Shown here piece after piece: positions 23,057 through 34,709 of a stretch of DNA of 64,000 nt (the stretch's first letter is position 1; the number at the start of each line of letters is the position of its first letter). The DNA lies in NCBI GenBank assembly GCA_001599915.1, contig BCIG01000029.1:190654-254653 (forward strand), in the 5' to 3' direction. The stretch comes from Symbiotaphrina buchneri. Taxonomy: Eukaryota; Ascomycota; Symbiotaphrinales; Symbiotaphrinaceae. The position numbers and the translations under genes are program-made. Under the pieces are notes generated by a model, which searched no databases, was not told where the DNA came from, and saw only the letters and a list, made by a program, of their open reading frames with translations.

Positions 23057-23466
23057 ATGCCTCTCGTCGTTCCCGGCATCAACAATACTGGCGGCAGCAG
23101 CGCCCAGTCTGCAGGCGGTGATTGGATGAATAAGCTGATGGGCAAGACGTTGGGCGGTACCACTAATGAGACTGTGAGTTCTTTCCCATCAAGTTCCTAT
23201 CTCTCCTTGCGAGTTCGGAGAAGGTGCAGCGGCTGACCGAGGGGTTCTGTCAGACATTCGCCAAATCGGACTTGCCGAAAGAGACGAGAGTCATCAAGCC
23301 CGGAGATATGAGCACCATGGACCATAAGCCTGACAGGTAGGTTCTTGATTCTCCATACTGCCTACCTTATCCTGTGATGAAAGAAAGCATGGATTGCTGA
23401 TTAAGAGATAGGCTTAATGTCCATGTTGACGATGATGGGACCGTTAGGGATGTGCGCTATGGATAA
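23057..23466 (+). CDS. Small protein resembling I78-type proteinase inhibitors
   Basis: Three exons (introns 23174-23253 and 23337-23411) give 84 aa, beginning MPLVVPGINNTGGSSAQSAG. The C-terminal half, DLPKETRVIKPGDMSTMDHK then PDRLNVHVDDDGTVRDVRYG, has the R-x-I-x-P-G-x-M-x-T-x-D and RLN-x-x-x-D-x-x-G-x-V pattern of potato-inhibitor-like I78 proteins. There is no signal peptide, so it is probably cytosolic, perhaps acting on a vacuolar or intracellular serine protease. Too small to have stood out as one open frame because the exons are 117, 83 and 55 nt. Confidence 0.85.
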
Positions 23467-23964
23467 ATATGTCCTGCATCATTACGAGATAGATGGTCTT
23501 ATGATTAGATGCTCTACGAGGAATAGGGTAGGGAAGGACCACAGGGAATTCACGCGGTGTTTCAACTAGCTATCGTGGGAGGCCCGATTGCTGCTTTAAC
23601 TGGAACTTCTTTCGTTCGGACTACAGTACTACAGACATTGACGATATTTCAATGTGCTTTGTGGATGAGAGTGAATTCTGCGAAGCCATCAGCAAGTATA
23701 ACTCCGATGTGTAAATCCTGACAATCGCTGAACCGCCCATCTTCATGATTGCTCCGTCATAGACCCTGTCTCGCTTGGACCCCGCGGAATCGGAGACTCG
23801 GTCATGGAGCTGCCGATGTGGCTTAGTCAGACGCACAGCCACATCCCCAGTTGCCACTTCGATAGCCAACACCCGTCAACACCTCCGCCCTCCGCCCTCC
23901 TATTCCAACTTCCCACAGTCTCATCCATCATTGCCCAGCAGCAGGTGGTTGACACTTTTCAATC
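23467..23964. other. Intergenic with pyrimidine-rich leader
   Basis: Upstream of the next plus-strand gene. A CT/C-rich stretch at about 23870-23925 looks like a fungal 5' UTR/core promoter. Confidence 0.4.
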
Positions 23965-25415
23965 ATGCCGCCGTCAAGCGGTCACCTTTTGGTCCCCATG
24001 GCCTTGAGGCTGGTCAGGTTGGTACCCTACTGAATCTAGTGCGTAATGAGTCAATTGTGGCAAGAGCTGATGAGCTTCTCAGAAACGCCGTCAAGAAGAC
24101 ATCCGAGCTCGTTCGAGCACGTCTTGCCGAGGCATCTCGGCCAGCCCAAGCTCAGCTTGAACCAGTACTCGTTCGAAACACTCCGCGTCACCCTATCCAC
24201 CCTGCCGCCTTTCTCCGCCAATCCAAGAGCCAGGGACGGTGGTATACCACTCACAGTGTCATCAATGCTGCCATTCGTCGTTTCACTGCCTCAGCCAGGT
24301 CCAGTGGTGCCAAGTACGATCGATCGAGCTTCCCGAAATCTACCGTTGGTAGCACTGTTCAGCGATTTCCCGGCCGTGCTCCCTTTGCGAACACCCTGCG
24401 GCCCAATCTGACCGGTGGCGCCTTACCACGCACTGCGGGCGGTTACGGCCTGGGTGCCGGTAGGACTGGCGGAGCGCGGTACTTCTCTCATACTCCTGCT
24501 GCCCCAGCAGAAGTCATCAATAACGTCTCCGCCGCGGTCCGAGCTTTCCTGCTCTCGGGTCAGAAGGCGCAGTTCGATGGACGATCACCACTCAGTGGGG
24601 AGCCCCGCTTCAAGGCCGTCTCGCCTTTGCAAGAGGAGACCAGCCGCAAGATTCTCTCAATCCCTCGTGTTGTGCCGGGTACGGCCATCGAGTTCCGCCT
24701 GAGCCCTACCATCACAGCTCTTAGCCCGCTCAAGGGCTTTTCTCGCATGACCAGCGAGGTCCAGGACACCCTGGACACCGATGGTCTTCTCGACATCCTC
24801 TCCGTTGACTTTGCCCGTGCGCTTAAGGATCTTAGCGCGGTGCTCAATGACCTGAAGAAGCTGAATACCCTCGGCGACCTTCCGCTGTCACTGTCCTCTG
24901 CTGACCGGTCGATCCTACGCGTGCACTTTCCTGGGTGTGACGCGGACACTGTCGAGCGTCTTTGTGATGAGGTCGGGGTCCAGCGTGGCGTCATCCGCCA
25001 GGACGAAGACTTTGATGCCTCCGCAGGTGCGGAAATGGCTTTGTTGTTCCCGTTTGCTTTGTTCCCGTTTGCGCCGAGCAAGACCCCATCGCAGCATGAG
25101 ATCGAGTATGCTCCCCCGCGCATGCCTGTGGAATGGCAGACAATGCTGTCTCCGGAACAACGTACAGTGACCAGCGCAGGCTTCTCACAACATTCGGACA
25201 CTGGTTCTGCTATGGGATTTGAGGAGGTCGCACCTAACCCGTGGGCGCAGGGTGATTCGCCCATGTCTGGCTACTCCAGCTTGCATAGCAGCGAGATGGA
25301 CGAGTCGGATGCTGCTTTGTACTTCGAGCAGCCGCATAGGAGTGAGGTGGAGAAGTACGAAGGCGTTGAAGGCATCTGGCGCTTTCTGGAGGAATGTGAA
25401 GGCGCCAGGAGATGA
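23965..25415 (+). CDS. Conserved-looking protein of unknown function, start unresolved
   Basis: A long frame ends at 25415 and is clearly coding from about 24065: it has no ATG of its own near the 5' end, so the start must come from another exon. One candidate is the ATG at 23965 (MPPSSGHLLVPMALRLVR), joined through an intron near 24018-24064 whose AAG acceptor is weak. The N-terminal 160 residues are basic, Arg/Ser/Ala-rich and low in acidic residues, suggestive of a mitochondrial presequence. The C-terminal half has acidic and Ser-rich parts, a repeat-like LLFPFALFPFAP, and ends FEQPHRSEVEKYEGVEGIWR then a short tail. I do not recognise the family. Confidence 0.6.
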
Positions 25416-25752
25416 ATTGGTGATAGCGAAGAGGACGGAACGGTGTTGCAGGGGCTTTGATTTTTGAGGTTGGCTACATGTTGCTCAGATTGATACCTCT
25501 TTGATTGGACCAATTCGTGCGGGATTTCTTGGGACGGGCATTCCTTCCTGCTGCTGGGCTTTAGATGCGACTTCTTTCGGCTTCATGCCTCGAGCACCAG
25601 ACTATGGTATAGCGCTACCAGTCTCTTTGAATATAGCGTTTGAACCGACTCGTCAAGCGACATGCTTATAATGCTACCATAAACGCGTAATCTCGTGATG
25701 TCTGTCGTACCCCAAAACGCCCCGGACACCTTACAATGCAAGCCTGCCAATC
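25416..25752. other. Intergenic, convergent 3' ends
   Basis: Spacer between the unknown-function gene and VPS37; nothing recognised. Confidence 0.4.
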
Positions 25753-26676
25753 TCACCTCCACCCTCCAACCCTGCCCTCGTCCCATCTCCTCTTCCGCTC
25801 ACGCCTCAACACCGCCAGCCTTCTGACGTCTCTATACCTCCTCACGAATTCCGCCACCTCTCTCTCGCCAGCCTTCCCCTGTCCCTCCAAGAAACTCTCC
25901 TCCAGCGCCCGCGCAACCTCCTCCTGCTCAGCCACCTTCAGCCCCAGCACCTGATACAGCCCTTTCGCACCGAACGGCTCGAGGGCGCGGTCCATGGCGG
26001 CCTGCTTCTCGCGCCAGCGGGCCTCAAGGGCGCGCACGGCGAGCAGATGGGTCTGCGTCGCGTCGCGCTGGGCGACGAGCTGGGCCTCGAGCGCGAGCAG
26101 GGATTGTGCGCTGGAGATGTTGGCGTTGAGCGCTGAGTGTAGCGCGGGCAGCGTGTTGGTGTAGGCTGGGTGTGTGTGTGTTAAGGCTGTGAGTAGTGGC
26201 TCGGAGTGGAATGCGTAGGAGAGGTCGGCTTTTCTGTTGTGGAGGGGAGCTGTTAGTGCGCTGAAAAGGGGAACGAGGGGGAAGGGAGCGTACGATTTGT
26301 CTTTTAGCATTGGGGGGAGGAAGTCGTCGGGGCTGTTCTGTGCTGCGGAGGGCGGCGGTGGTGGTGCTGGTGCGCCGCCCTGCTGGTGATGTGATGGGGG
26401 TTGCTGTTGTTGTTGCTGCTGTTGCGGTTGAGGCGGATAGCCATGTTGCTGCTGAGACTGCTGAGCATAAGGCGGAGCTGGGGGTAGTGGAGGCGGCGGT
26501 GGGCCGGGCGGGAGAGCTGAGAATGCTTGCTGTGGTGGTGAGGATACCGCCGAGGGCTTCGGCGGAGGTGGAGGGGGGGTGCTGGTGTCGAAGGACGCGA
26601 ATGATCCCCGATTGGAGCTCGAGCCCGGCGGAGGAGGCGACCGCGGGTAGTGGCCCTGCATTGGAGTGTAGGACAT
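25753..26676 (-). CDS. VPS37: VPS37-like ESCRT-I subunit (Mod(r) domain)
   Basis: The frame is open for 307 aa from the ATG at 26676, but 26234-26293 has all marks of a 60-nt intron (GTACGC donor, CACTAAC branch, CAACAG acceptor). Spliced product 287 aa. The N-terminus is very rich in Pro and Gln, with a polyglutamine tract encoded at about 26400-26460. The C-terminal 170 residues form the Mod(r) coiled-coil: THTHPAYTNTLPALHSALNA, then LALEAQLVAQRD and REKQAAMDRALEPFG, then FVRRYRDVRRLAVLRRERKR near the end. Vps37/Srn2 assembles with Vps23, Vps28 and Mvb12 to sort ubiquitinated cargo at endosomes. The Pro-rich head is common in filamentous-fungal homologues. Confidence 0.85.
   Translation of the reverse strand: MSYTPMQGHYPRSPPPPGSSSNRGSFASFDTSTPPPPPPKPSAVSSPPQQAFSALPPGPPPPPLPPAPPYAQQSQQQHGYPPQPQQQQQQQQPPSHHQQGGAPAPPPPPSAAQNSPDDFLPPMLKDKSYAPFPLVPLFSALTAPLHNRKADLSYAFHSEPLLTALTHTHPAYTNTLPALHSALNANISSAQSLLALEAQLVAQRDATQTHLLAVRALEARWREKQAAMDRALEPFGAKGLYQVLGLKVAEQEEVARALEESFLEGQGKAGEREVAEFVRRYRDVRRLAVLRRERKRRWDEGRVGGWR
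26400..26460 (-). repeat. CAG/CAA repeat coding for polyglutamine in VPS37
   Basis: Trinucleotide-type run in the N-terminal half of VPS37 that encodes a tract of about eight glutamines next to other Gln-rich stretches; likely length-variable. Confidence 0.7.
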
Positions 26677-27035
26677 TGTGATGGAGTCTGATATTATCGC
26701 AGATCGGTGGAAGAAGGTGGACGTTATCGGGGTGCGGAGGTGGTGGAGGTGGTGACCGTCTCGCCAAGCTTCGATGTGGTGGAGTCGAGTACGAAGCAGT
26801 TTGACCCCTTAAATACTCCTATTATTCCCACATCTGGTCCTGGTAGCCGCCACCACCACACTTGGAAGTAATGACCTCGATCATCGCCATGGAAATATAT
26901 GAGTTTGCAGGTGTTCTATCATTTATCAACCAAGCTAAATTATACTCCTCCTTTGCCCAACTTCTTGCCTACGTTTGCTTCTATTCTCCTGCGCATTGCA
27001 TCTATGCCTGACCCTCGAGAGAGGGTCATCATCAT
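26677..27035. other. Intergenic VPS37 promoter / MFS terminator
   Basis: Nothing recognised beyond presumed promoter and 3' UTR. Confidence 0.4.
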
Positions 27036-28544
27036 CTAGAAGACGACCAACGGATTCCAGCCCACACGTCTGATTCTCACGATGACCACAAGTGTAGTGC
27101 CAGCAATACAGAACACCCCAGAAAATATTTTGAGACCAACCCAGCCGCCCGCACTATCCATTATGGCGCCGTTGATAGGGTTAGTAGTCAGGCCACCAAT
27201 CGCGGTGAAGAAGAGGACAATGCCCGTGCGGAACCCAATATCCCTCATTGGTGAGATCTGCATAATCAGAGCCGCAATGAGTGAAACGAAGGCACCAGAG
27301 AAGAATCCGAAGAGCACGGCAAAAGCTATGAGTGCAGCATTGCTCGTGTCAGGTAACCAGAGGCCTAGGATCCAGATGCCCGACAGGTAGCATACGACGA
27401 TGAAGATGTTGTACCGGCCGATTTTGTCGCCCAAAAAACCTGTGAAGAGCCGCCCGAAGAACGACCCGGCATTCAGTATTGGCAGCACATACTGAGCTAG
27501 GTTAGGATTCATCCCTGCCTCGATGGCCTGTACAGGAAGGTAGTTTATCGGGACGAAGAAACCGTAGCTGAAGAGGAAGGAACCTGCGATGACGAGGACG
27601 AAATCCATCTCGGTGAACGGTTTGCGGAGCTGAGCACCGGTGATCTCCGGAGGCTCTTCAGTACGATAGGGGCGAACAGTCAGAATAGCAATGATCAATA
27701 GGAACAGCATGAGAAATGCGGAAATTCGCATGGCCCAACCGAAGCCAAGTTCGCGGATAAGACGTGACACCATTACCGGGAAGATGATGCCTCCAATACT
27801 AGAGCCCGTGAACAGGATTCCAAAGGCTGCGCCGCGCTTGCGGTGAAACCAGCCGTGGACGCAGCTAAAGGCTGTGACGTCAGTCTTCTGTCACCAACTA
27901 GAGGACCCAGCAATGTAGAGATTACTTACCGGGTTGGAAGATTGCTGAGATACCAACCCCAGAGCACAGTCCCTGAGCAAGAAGGATTTGATAGTATTCT
28001 GTGCCAAGGCTAGCCATCATGACGCCGAAGATGTGCAAGAAGCTGCCAACTATGAGCAGCCACCGCGGCCCGAACTTGTCATAGAGCATGCCGACTATGG
28101 GCCCCTACAGAGAAGTCACGAAATTAGACCAGAGAGCTGAAGAACGGATGAATATAGAAACTCACCCCGCCCATCATGAAGAAGAGCTGCAAGGATGGTA
28201 TCCACGAGATTGTGCTTGGCGAGTGGTCTCTGAGCAACTCAGATTGGTAGTATTCCTGGAAAACTCCAATGCCTAACCGTTGTCAGTAAAGTGTTTGAGC
28301 CCCAACGATCACTGACGAAAGCCAACTAACTGTTCAGCCACCCAAAACTGCAGAACGAGGTACACCAAGTGCCGAAAACGACGAGCCAAGCGGCAAGACC
28401 ACCATCCGGGGCGTCGTGTCCTAACGATCTCGGCTGCGAAGGCTTCTCGACGTCATGGTCCTGCAAGGCCGGGGATCTATTCTCCGTCTTGCTCTCAGCG
28501 GATATGTTCGCAGCTTCTGTAGTGGACTGGTTTGGGGCTGACAT
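27036..28544 (-). CDS. MFS permease of the monocarboxylate-transporter type
   Basis: Four exons (introns 28273-28330, 28105-28165, 27872-27929) give 443 aa. After a hydrophilic 50-residue N-terminus comes [20 protein letters not shown], the [D/E]G[G/S]-[F/Y/L]-[G/A]W signature of fungal MCT-like proteins. The rest has about 12 hydrophobic spans and the loop motifs [15 protein letters not shown] and [13 protein letters not shown]. Such permeases (MCH/Mct-like) move monocarboxylates, riboflavin or other small acids across the plasma membrane; substrate unknown. An upstream in-frame ATG at 28580 would add 12 residues. Transcribed away from the Zn2Cys6 regulator, with which it shares a 548-bp promoter. 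Confidence 0.92.
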
Positions 28545-29092
28545 GACTCTGTCTATAGATGAAAAGGGGCAAGCTCGCACGTTGTCAATGGATCAAAGAG
28601 AGGGAAAAGGTAGGGACAATGGTTTTATATTTTTAAAGAACGCTGCCAAAGGGCATCCCGTCGGTATTTATAGCCCGGAAGACGAAGAGGCGTTCTGACA
28701 AATCCATGGCCGCTGGAACGCTGACAACTAGGGAACGGTGATAAATAATGCCGAAAAGAATGGAGACGACGGTGATTATTTCCTTCATGAGAGCAGAGAT
28801 GCGAAATTAACGCCATCATTTTCGCAGGAAAAGGGGCTTCGTGAGAGTTCGAGTCAGTCGAGTTCGGGCTCGGGCGTAAAACACTAGCAAAATGGGCCGA
28901 ACTGAAACCAGCTGTTCGGCTCGGCCATATAAATTACGGCCGCCCCGTCCTGTTTGCGTCAGGGAGCCATCGAATTATTTCAAAGCGCCTCCTTAATATC
29001 TGTCTGTTAATTGTTATTACCAGTAGGTAGTGCGTGCCAGCTGCGCCCGTTTCACTCCCAACGGGCGCAATCACACAGAGACTTGAACGGCG
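28545..29092. promoter_or_regulatory. Divergent promoter, MFS permease / Zn2Cys6 factor
   Basis: Shared region between permease and regulator. A local GA/TC-rich inverted feature (gttcgagtcagtcgagttcg, about 28848-28867) and a CGGCCAT...GGCCGCC segment at about 28922-28945 are possible binding sites, inferred only from GC-triplet content expected for Zn2Cys6 proteins. Confidence 0.4.
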
Positions 29093-31270
29093 ATGGAGCT
29101 GGATCGCGAATCATCCTCGGCCCAAGCCAGTCTCAACCCGCGGGGCGAGTCCGAGACCGAGATTGAGCAGCAGATGCCCTCATTGCCACGGTCCTGTTAC
29201 GCTTGCAATCGCAAAAAGGTCCGGTGTGACAAGAAGACACCTTGTTCATCATGCCTGCGGTCGGGGAAATCGTGCTCTTACCCGCCGTCAGGTCCGCGAG
29301 TACGGCGTTCAAAGAAGACCATCATGGCCGAGATGGCCTCGCGCATCTTCAGCCTTGAGAAATCCCTTGCCAAGGCGATGGGGGAACTGAAGAACAGCCA
29401 TTCTCGTCCAAACAGCTCTGGGTCTGAAATACCAGCCGCTTCTTTATCGTCGAAGCTTGTAAAAGAGACACATTCGGGCAACTTGCCGGAGAGATCAAGA
29501 GAGGATATTCTCGTCCAGAAGGGATCTTCGAGCCAGTATTTCAATGAAATCCTTGTGTCCAAGGTTATTGGAGAGGTTAGCTTTAGTGACAAGCGTATTG
29601 AGTTCTGAGGATTGGCTCTCTGACTTAATGGTTTAGGAACGTAACGTTGAAGCTGTTCTGACCCCGCCGCTGACGGAATCTACCTACTTGACAGCATCTC
29701 CTTTCAATGCTTTGGGAATCCTGTCTTCACCATCTGCGTCGCATAGACCTGCCAGTTTTCACCCATCCAAATCACTAGCGGCAAGACTATGGAACACCTA
29801 CGTGGACAAGGTGGAAGGTTGTGCAGTGCTCAAACTGCTGCACCTTCCCACGGTCGAAGTCAAGATCTATTCGACTATCAATGAACCAGCTAATGCCTCT
29901 TATGAGAACCTCGCTTTATGCTTTGCTATTTACTTTGCCTCAACAGTCGCTCTTGATGAAGGAGAAGTGCCAGCAATCTCGGGACGAGATAGATCTGCTC
30001 ATTTGCTCGCCTTTAAGGCTGGCCTTGAACAGGCTTTCGCTCAAGGAGACTTTTTAGACCGCCCAACTCTGACCGGGCTTCGTGCACTGGCCATCTACTT
30101 GGTACGTTCCATTTTCTTTGTCACTCCGCTGCAGTGACGGATCTGATTCATCTCTAGGCGGCTCTTCGCACCCAGAACCGCGGCAAAGGGCTTTGGATCC
30201 TTAACGGCCTTGCAATTCGTATAGCAGAGTCCTTGGGTCTTCATCGTGACGGAGAAAGACTTGGCCTCCCTCCTTTTCAATCTGAGATGCGCCGTCGTCT
30301 CTGGTGGCACTTCATTACCCAAGATGGCCGCGCTGGGGAGGATTATGGGCTGGAAAACACAAATGGCCTATTGCTGACATCTGGTGTCAATCTACCCCTC
30401 AATATCGACGACACGGATCTCGACCCGGAAATGAAAGAGCTGCCTGTTGCGAAGGTGGGATGGACGCCCATGACGTTCTCATTGATCAATATAGAACTCG
30501 CAAAGTCAATGCAGAGATTAGCGGCCACTGCTGCGTCTTCCTCGGGCCCTCCGAGTGAAGAGGGCAGAGTACAAGTCGTCAATGAGACCCGAGCTACGAT
30601 CGAGAAGTGGTTGGTACACTGCAACCCGGTCATACCGCTACAGCGCCTGACGCTGTACTGCTCACACTTCTTATTGAAGAAGCTGGACTTTATAACACGA
30701 CAACAGTGGCTTCTATTGGAACATCCTCGTCGGCCTGAAGAATGCACGACGGAGAAGAAGCTCATCGAAGCACTGGAGATATTAGAGCCAACATTTGTCA
30801 GCGAAGATGAGTTGCTGATGCAGTTTGCCTGGGCAAGGAAGGCCTATCCACAATATCATGCGCCGATGTATATTTTGTGGCATCTGTGTATACAGCCAGA
30901 GGGCCCTAGTGTTGACAGGGCTTGGAGGGCAATAGAAACTCTGTTCACTCTCGACCACTGCGACGGGTTTTCGGGATTTGGCTCTAAATCGGCAGTATTA
31001 GCGGCACTCAGAGCCAAAGCCCTTTCTGTGAGAGAGAAGATCCAAAATCGGAATTCATCGGGCGTTCCAAGGGATGGCGAAAGTACTTTCCATAACGAGA
31101 TAGAAGAGATAACTTCTGAGCCTGATCCGGCTCCTGCATATTCTCTCCATGACGTGGACAGTGCAGAACTGGGCTTCGATATTGGCAGCGACGAATGGCC
31201 AGACTGGGCTACATTGGCTCAGGGTTTCCAAGCCGATGGCCAAACATTCTCCGGCGACTTCTTCCAATGA
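29093..31270 (+). CDS. Zn2Cys6 fungal-specific transcription factor
   Basis: Three exons (introns 29576-29636 and 30102-30157) give 686 aa. The zinc cluster is complete: cysteines at 35, 38, 45, 51, 54 and 61 (C-x2-C-x6-C-x5-C-x2-C-x6-C), followed by a basic linker and a short leucine heptad region (ASRIFSLEKSLAKAMGEL). The middle homology domain is recognised by LWILNGLAIRIAESLGLHRD and RRRLWWHFITQDGRAGEDYG. The C-terminus is acidic and Asp/Glu-rich, a likely activation domain. Likely a pathway-specific activator; divergence from the MFS gene suggests that gene as a target. Its closest relatives cannot be named from sequence alone. Confidence 0.93.
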
Positions 31271-33274
31271 TTTTCAGTCTACAGTCTGAATAGAAGAGCC
31301 GAGCCTTTAGAGTGACTGCGTTGCTTCAGGGGTGTGCAGTTCTCTGATCACCAGGTGATGTTACTGGAATCGCAACCACGCATAAGATCTAACACGAGTA
31401 CTAGGCGACAGGACGTTTATTTGAGCTAGCTGGACAATCAGTCACAATTAGGGCCCTCTTGGACTTGGTAAGCGGAGACCTTAAGGAGGCTTACGAGGAC
31501 AGCTGCAATAATGCCGCTGCAAGTGCCAACGGCCGTGCTTGGGCGATCCAATTAGGGGAGAGCTCGCATTGTTCCCCTTTTCGGTTCTGCAAGGAGCCAA
31601 TGGGGTACTAACTGAGTTGTGTTCACCGCATTGATGGCTGAACCCTTAGACCGTTCGGAAGACTATGCGCTGATGGGGTATGTGAAGTGCCAGAAAACAA
31701 TTTCTGCTTATGCGCAGACATATACCACTCTTCTGTGGGAATCCCGTCAGCCTTAGAATACGCTGATAAAGTCAAGCTTCGCTGCCACTGTCAGTGCAGT
31801 TTGCAAATTATGCTATTAGGGGAACCTGGATGATAGATTAACGAAGAGGTTCTGATGTCCTCGACAACCAATAAGATCTCTGTCTCCTTAAAATCCTTTG
31901 GGTAGTCTGTATATCGCACAGGAGTTCTCCTGAACACCATAGTCCACGGCGACTATCACCTCCTCAATCCCACAGTATTTCGACACCAATGTTTAAAAAA
32001 AAGAGTGCATGCCTCCTTTTTAATTTTTATGAGTTGGGGAGGGTAGTGACCTTCCTTAAGAATCTGTGGATTCCCGCTGTGGTGCAACCCCGCAATTTGA
32101 CCCCGAGTTGCCAAGCCTCGACCGGCCCACGTAGCTCAACCCTAAATGCTCCTATTCCAACGTCAGATCAAGTTGACTACCGCAATGATGCCAGTGGTGA
32201 TAAGATGCAATCGCTACTTGATATGCAATTGCCATAAGATTGTTCGAAATCGACGCTAGAATTTTGTATGAAGTACTGTATACCTTTTACTGACATGCCG
32301 AAACCAGAGTTAAGGTACCTCAATGACCAGGGCAGGCCGAGGCTGGGAACCTGATTTTTTTTCTTGAGATAATTCAGTGCTGGCTTACCCCATTTTGGAC
32401 TATCTTTACTCTCGTTAATGCATTGTTTGTAGTTTTGGGCTTACTGCATGTTGTATTTTGCAAAATGATCTTTCTGTTTCATATAAGGGCATGCTGAGGT
32501 CACAACATGGCAAGAGTCATATCCTGGTTGTATCACGTCCTGGCTCAGTGCATCACTGTTGATCCGAACAGGGGCACCGTCTGATATTAGATCACTGCTG
32601 TAATTCTGCTTACGAAAAAAAAGGAAAGCATTTAAGGGAAAAGCAGTCAAAGGGAATGTTTCTTGTTCCTGTCATGACCGAAATGGGCCGCACCGCCAAA
32701 AAGAAAAAACCAAAATGGCAAAAAGCTCAGGCCCCAGATTCAGAATTGTATATCCGAATCGTTGGGACCCTACGAAAACACCCTGAAGGCGGGTGTTTTG
32801 CAGATTGGAGAGGAGGTTCAGAACTCAAAGGTGCTCGCGTTAGCAAGGACCCTACGAGTAGCCACAGTAGAGACCGTCGGGGTCGCGGTTCGAACTCTCA
32901 ACTCTTCATTTCAGGCAAGATTAAGTCGTGGCTATCAGGTGATACTGGGGTGCAAAGGGGATTTCTCACTGACTCGGCCACGGCGCCCTACTTGTTGGGA
33001 GAGAAGGGCTTGTTTTGATTTATAACTGAATGTTGCTAGTGTCTGGCTTGCGGTGAACAGATGGCTCCTTCACGTGAGAGCATCTGAGTCCTTTCTCGCT
33101 GAGTCCACAGGCCGCAAACGCCGTTGGATGTTGACTTTGTTGGTCCAACTATAAAACATGTTCCCTGCAGACCGTCCCGAACTCCATATACCGCAACCAC
33201 GCCAGAAATTGGTTCTTCCGCAAGTTCAATGAAGCCCGCGGAGATGCCGGATTTCCTCGGCTGCTCATCTTTTG
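31271..33274. other. Gene-poor 2.0-kb spacer at the left edge of the accessory island
   Basis: Relatively A/T-rich, with poly-T and poly-A runs (for example about 31997-32004 and 32619-32627) and only short, unlikely frames. I see no gene, and a tRNA-like B-box near 32883 does not fold into a tRNA by eye. Confidence 0.5.
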
Positions 33275-34087
33275 CTAACCGGAGAGACAGGCAACGGAGA
33301 CGGTCGAGGGCAACTCTAGCCTGGGCGACATGCACGCCAGAGACGACAAGACGTCTTTCGCCTCATTCGATCCAACCTCCTTGAGATGTTCTTCAGCCTC
33401 CTGGCAATGATGCAACCCCAAAATCGTCCACTGCTTCAGCCGCATACCTCTGCAACTCGCAATGAAAGCAATCATTGGTCCCATCAAGTGCGCCGGGAAT
33501 GTACACTTAACCTCCTGGCCGAAATACCCACGGAAGTCAATCACCAATGACTCAACGTTCGTAAAGGGAATTCCTAAATGCCTCAACTTTGATTGCGTCT
33601 TCAGCCGCGCGAAGAACAGCATCATCCATTGTCCAAAATCATTGACGCAACCCAATGACCGGGCTCGCGGACCGTTTTCTGGACTGAGAGGCAGTCGAAG
33701 GCGCAAATGACGGATCTGCGATGCAACGGCGTATGGCTCAGCGGCCTTCTGTCCAGCTGGGAAGAGCAACGTGGCGGCCTCTCGCGGGTCAGAGATCTGG
33801 AAGACGTTCCGGCTATACAACAGCGGCACTGCCTCTTGGTGGATGATTCGGCAGGTTCTCAGGACGGCGGTGTGGATATCGTGGCGCTCGTTCACGAGTG
33901 CATTCTCTCCATTGCGGCGCTTATAGTGTATCTTAAAGTCAACAATGGGCTGGTCGGAAACAAGGAGGAGCTCGTAAATCTCCTGGCGGATTTCAGGAGG
34001 TAGGATCAATAAGCTTTTAGATAGATCTTGAAATTTTGGAGCCGGCTCGGGCTTTGCATCTTTCACATTGAAAATTAATTGCCGCAT
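33275..34087 (-). CDS. 2EXR/F-box-like protein 1
   Basis: Single-exon frame of 270 aa starting MRQLIFNVKDAKPEPAPKF. Residues about 24-50 read SKSLLILPPEIRQEIYELLL then VSDQPIVD, the LPPE-[I/L]-R-x-x-I-[Y/W] motif of fungal 2EXR or F-box-like proteins, followed by AVLRTCRIIHQEAVPLLYSR, the usual second conserved block (C-R-x-I-x-x-E-A-x-x-x-L-Y). The remainder is leucine-rich without clear motifs. These proteins are abundant and fast evolving in Pezizomycotina, with unknown function; an adaptor role in ubiquitination is inferred from F-box likeness only. One of a local group on the same strand. Confidence 0.8.
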   Translation of the reverse strand: MRQLIFNVKDAKPEPAPKFQDLSKSLLILPPEIRQEIYELLLVSDQPIVDFKIHYKRRNGENALVNERHDIHTAVLRTCRIIHQEAVPLLYSRNVFQISDPREAATLLFPAGQKAAEPYAVASQIRHLRLRLPLSPENGPRARSLGCVNDFGQWMMLFFARLKTQSKLRHLGIPFTNVESLVIDFRGYFGQEVKCTFPAHLMGPMIAFIASCRGMRLKQWTILGLHHCQEAEEHLKEVGSNEAKDVLSSLACMSPRLELPSTVSVACLSG

Positions 34088-34709
34088 GTTCGAACATTCG
34101 CTGTGCTGCCTCCGACCGCCATTTCTAAACTGTAGTCCATGTGGGAGCCTCGACCCTTAAATATGGGGGTTCAAGGGCACAGGGGCTTAGGGGCCTTGGG
34201 GGCCGCGCACGTCCACGAAAATGAAGCTGAAGAGGCTTATGTGAGACCCTACCGCATCGGGCGCGCACGGTAGCACGAACACGTCCAAATAGGCAATGTG
34301 GCTTAGACTAACCTACGGAAGTTGGAGTCATCATGGATGATAATTTAATACGAAAATCGGTTGGGCTCGCGACATACGAAATACGTGCTGCATATTCGAG
34401 GGTGCTGTTATGCGGAGTTGGTGAACTCATGAAGTGTTGCGTAGAAGAACCAGAAAAGACGCGAACTCCATGGCCATGCTCATCAGTAACTGTGGTTGCG
34501 TAGTCCGTATCTTCGACTTAAGCGGTCAATGTAACCATCCAACTCCATAAACATCAAACCGAACGTCGCCATAGAATGCTGACTGAATATTTGTCGCAGA
34601 TGAATTAATGCAGACTGATGCCGTGAGAGAACGTTGGAGACAATGTACTGCAGATGAAGTGATGTGATAGGGACTGTGTGGTGGAGTTGATGTATTGAAG
34701 CGAAGGGAG
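34088..34709. other. Intergenic within the 2EXR island
   Basis: No gene recognised. Short plus/minus frames here are antisense or random. Confidence 0.4.

Noticed and set aside
24560-25264. 234-codon minus-strand frame opposite the unknown-function gene
   Set aside because: Antisense shadow of the coding frame on the plus strand; no domain.
26024-26767. 247-codon minus-strand frame overlapping VPS37
   Set aside because: Shifted reading of the Pro/Gln-rich VPS37 coding repeats.
32821-32905. tRNA-like B-box (ggttcgaactctc) with an upstream A-box-like stretch
   Set aside because: Acceptor and anticodon stems do not pair by eye and no intact tRNA shape fits; a SINE-like origin is possible but unsupported.
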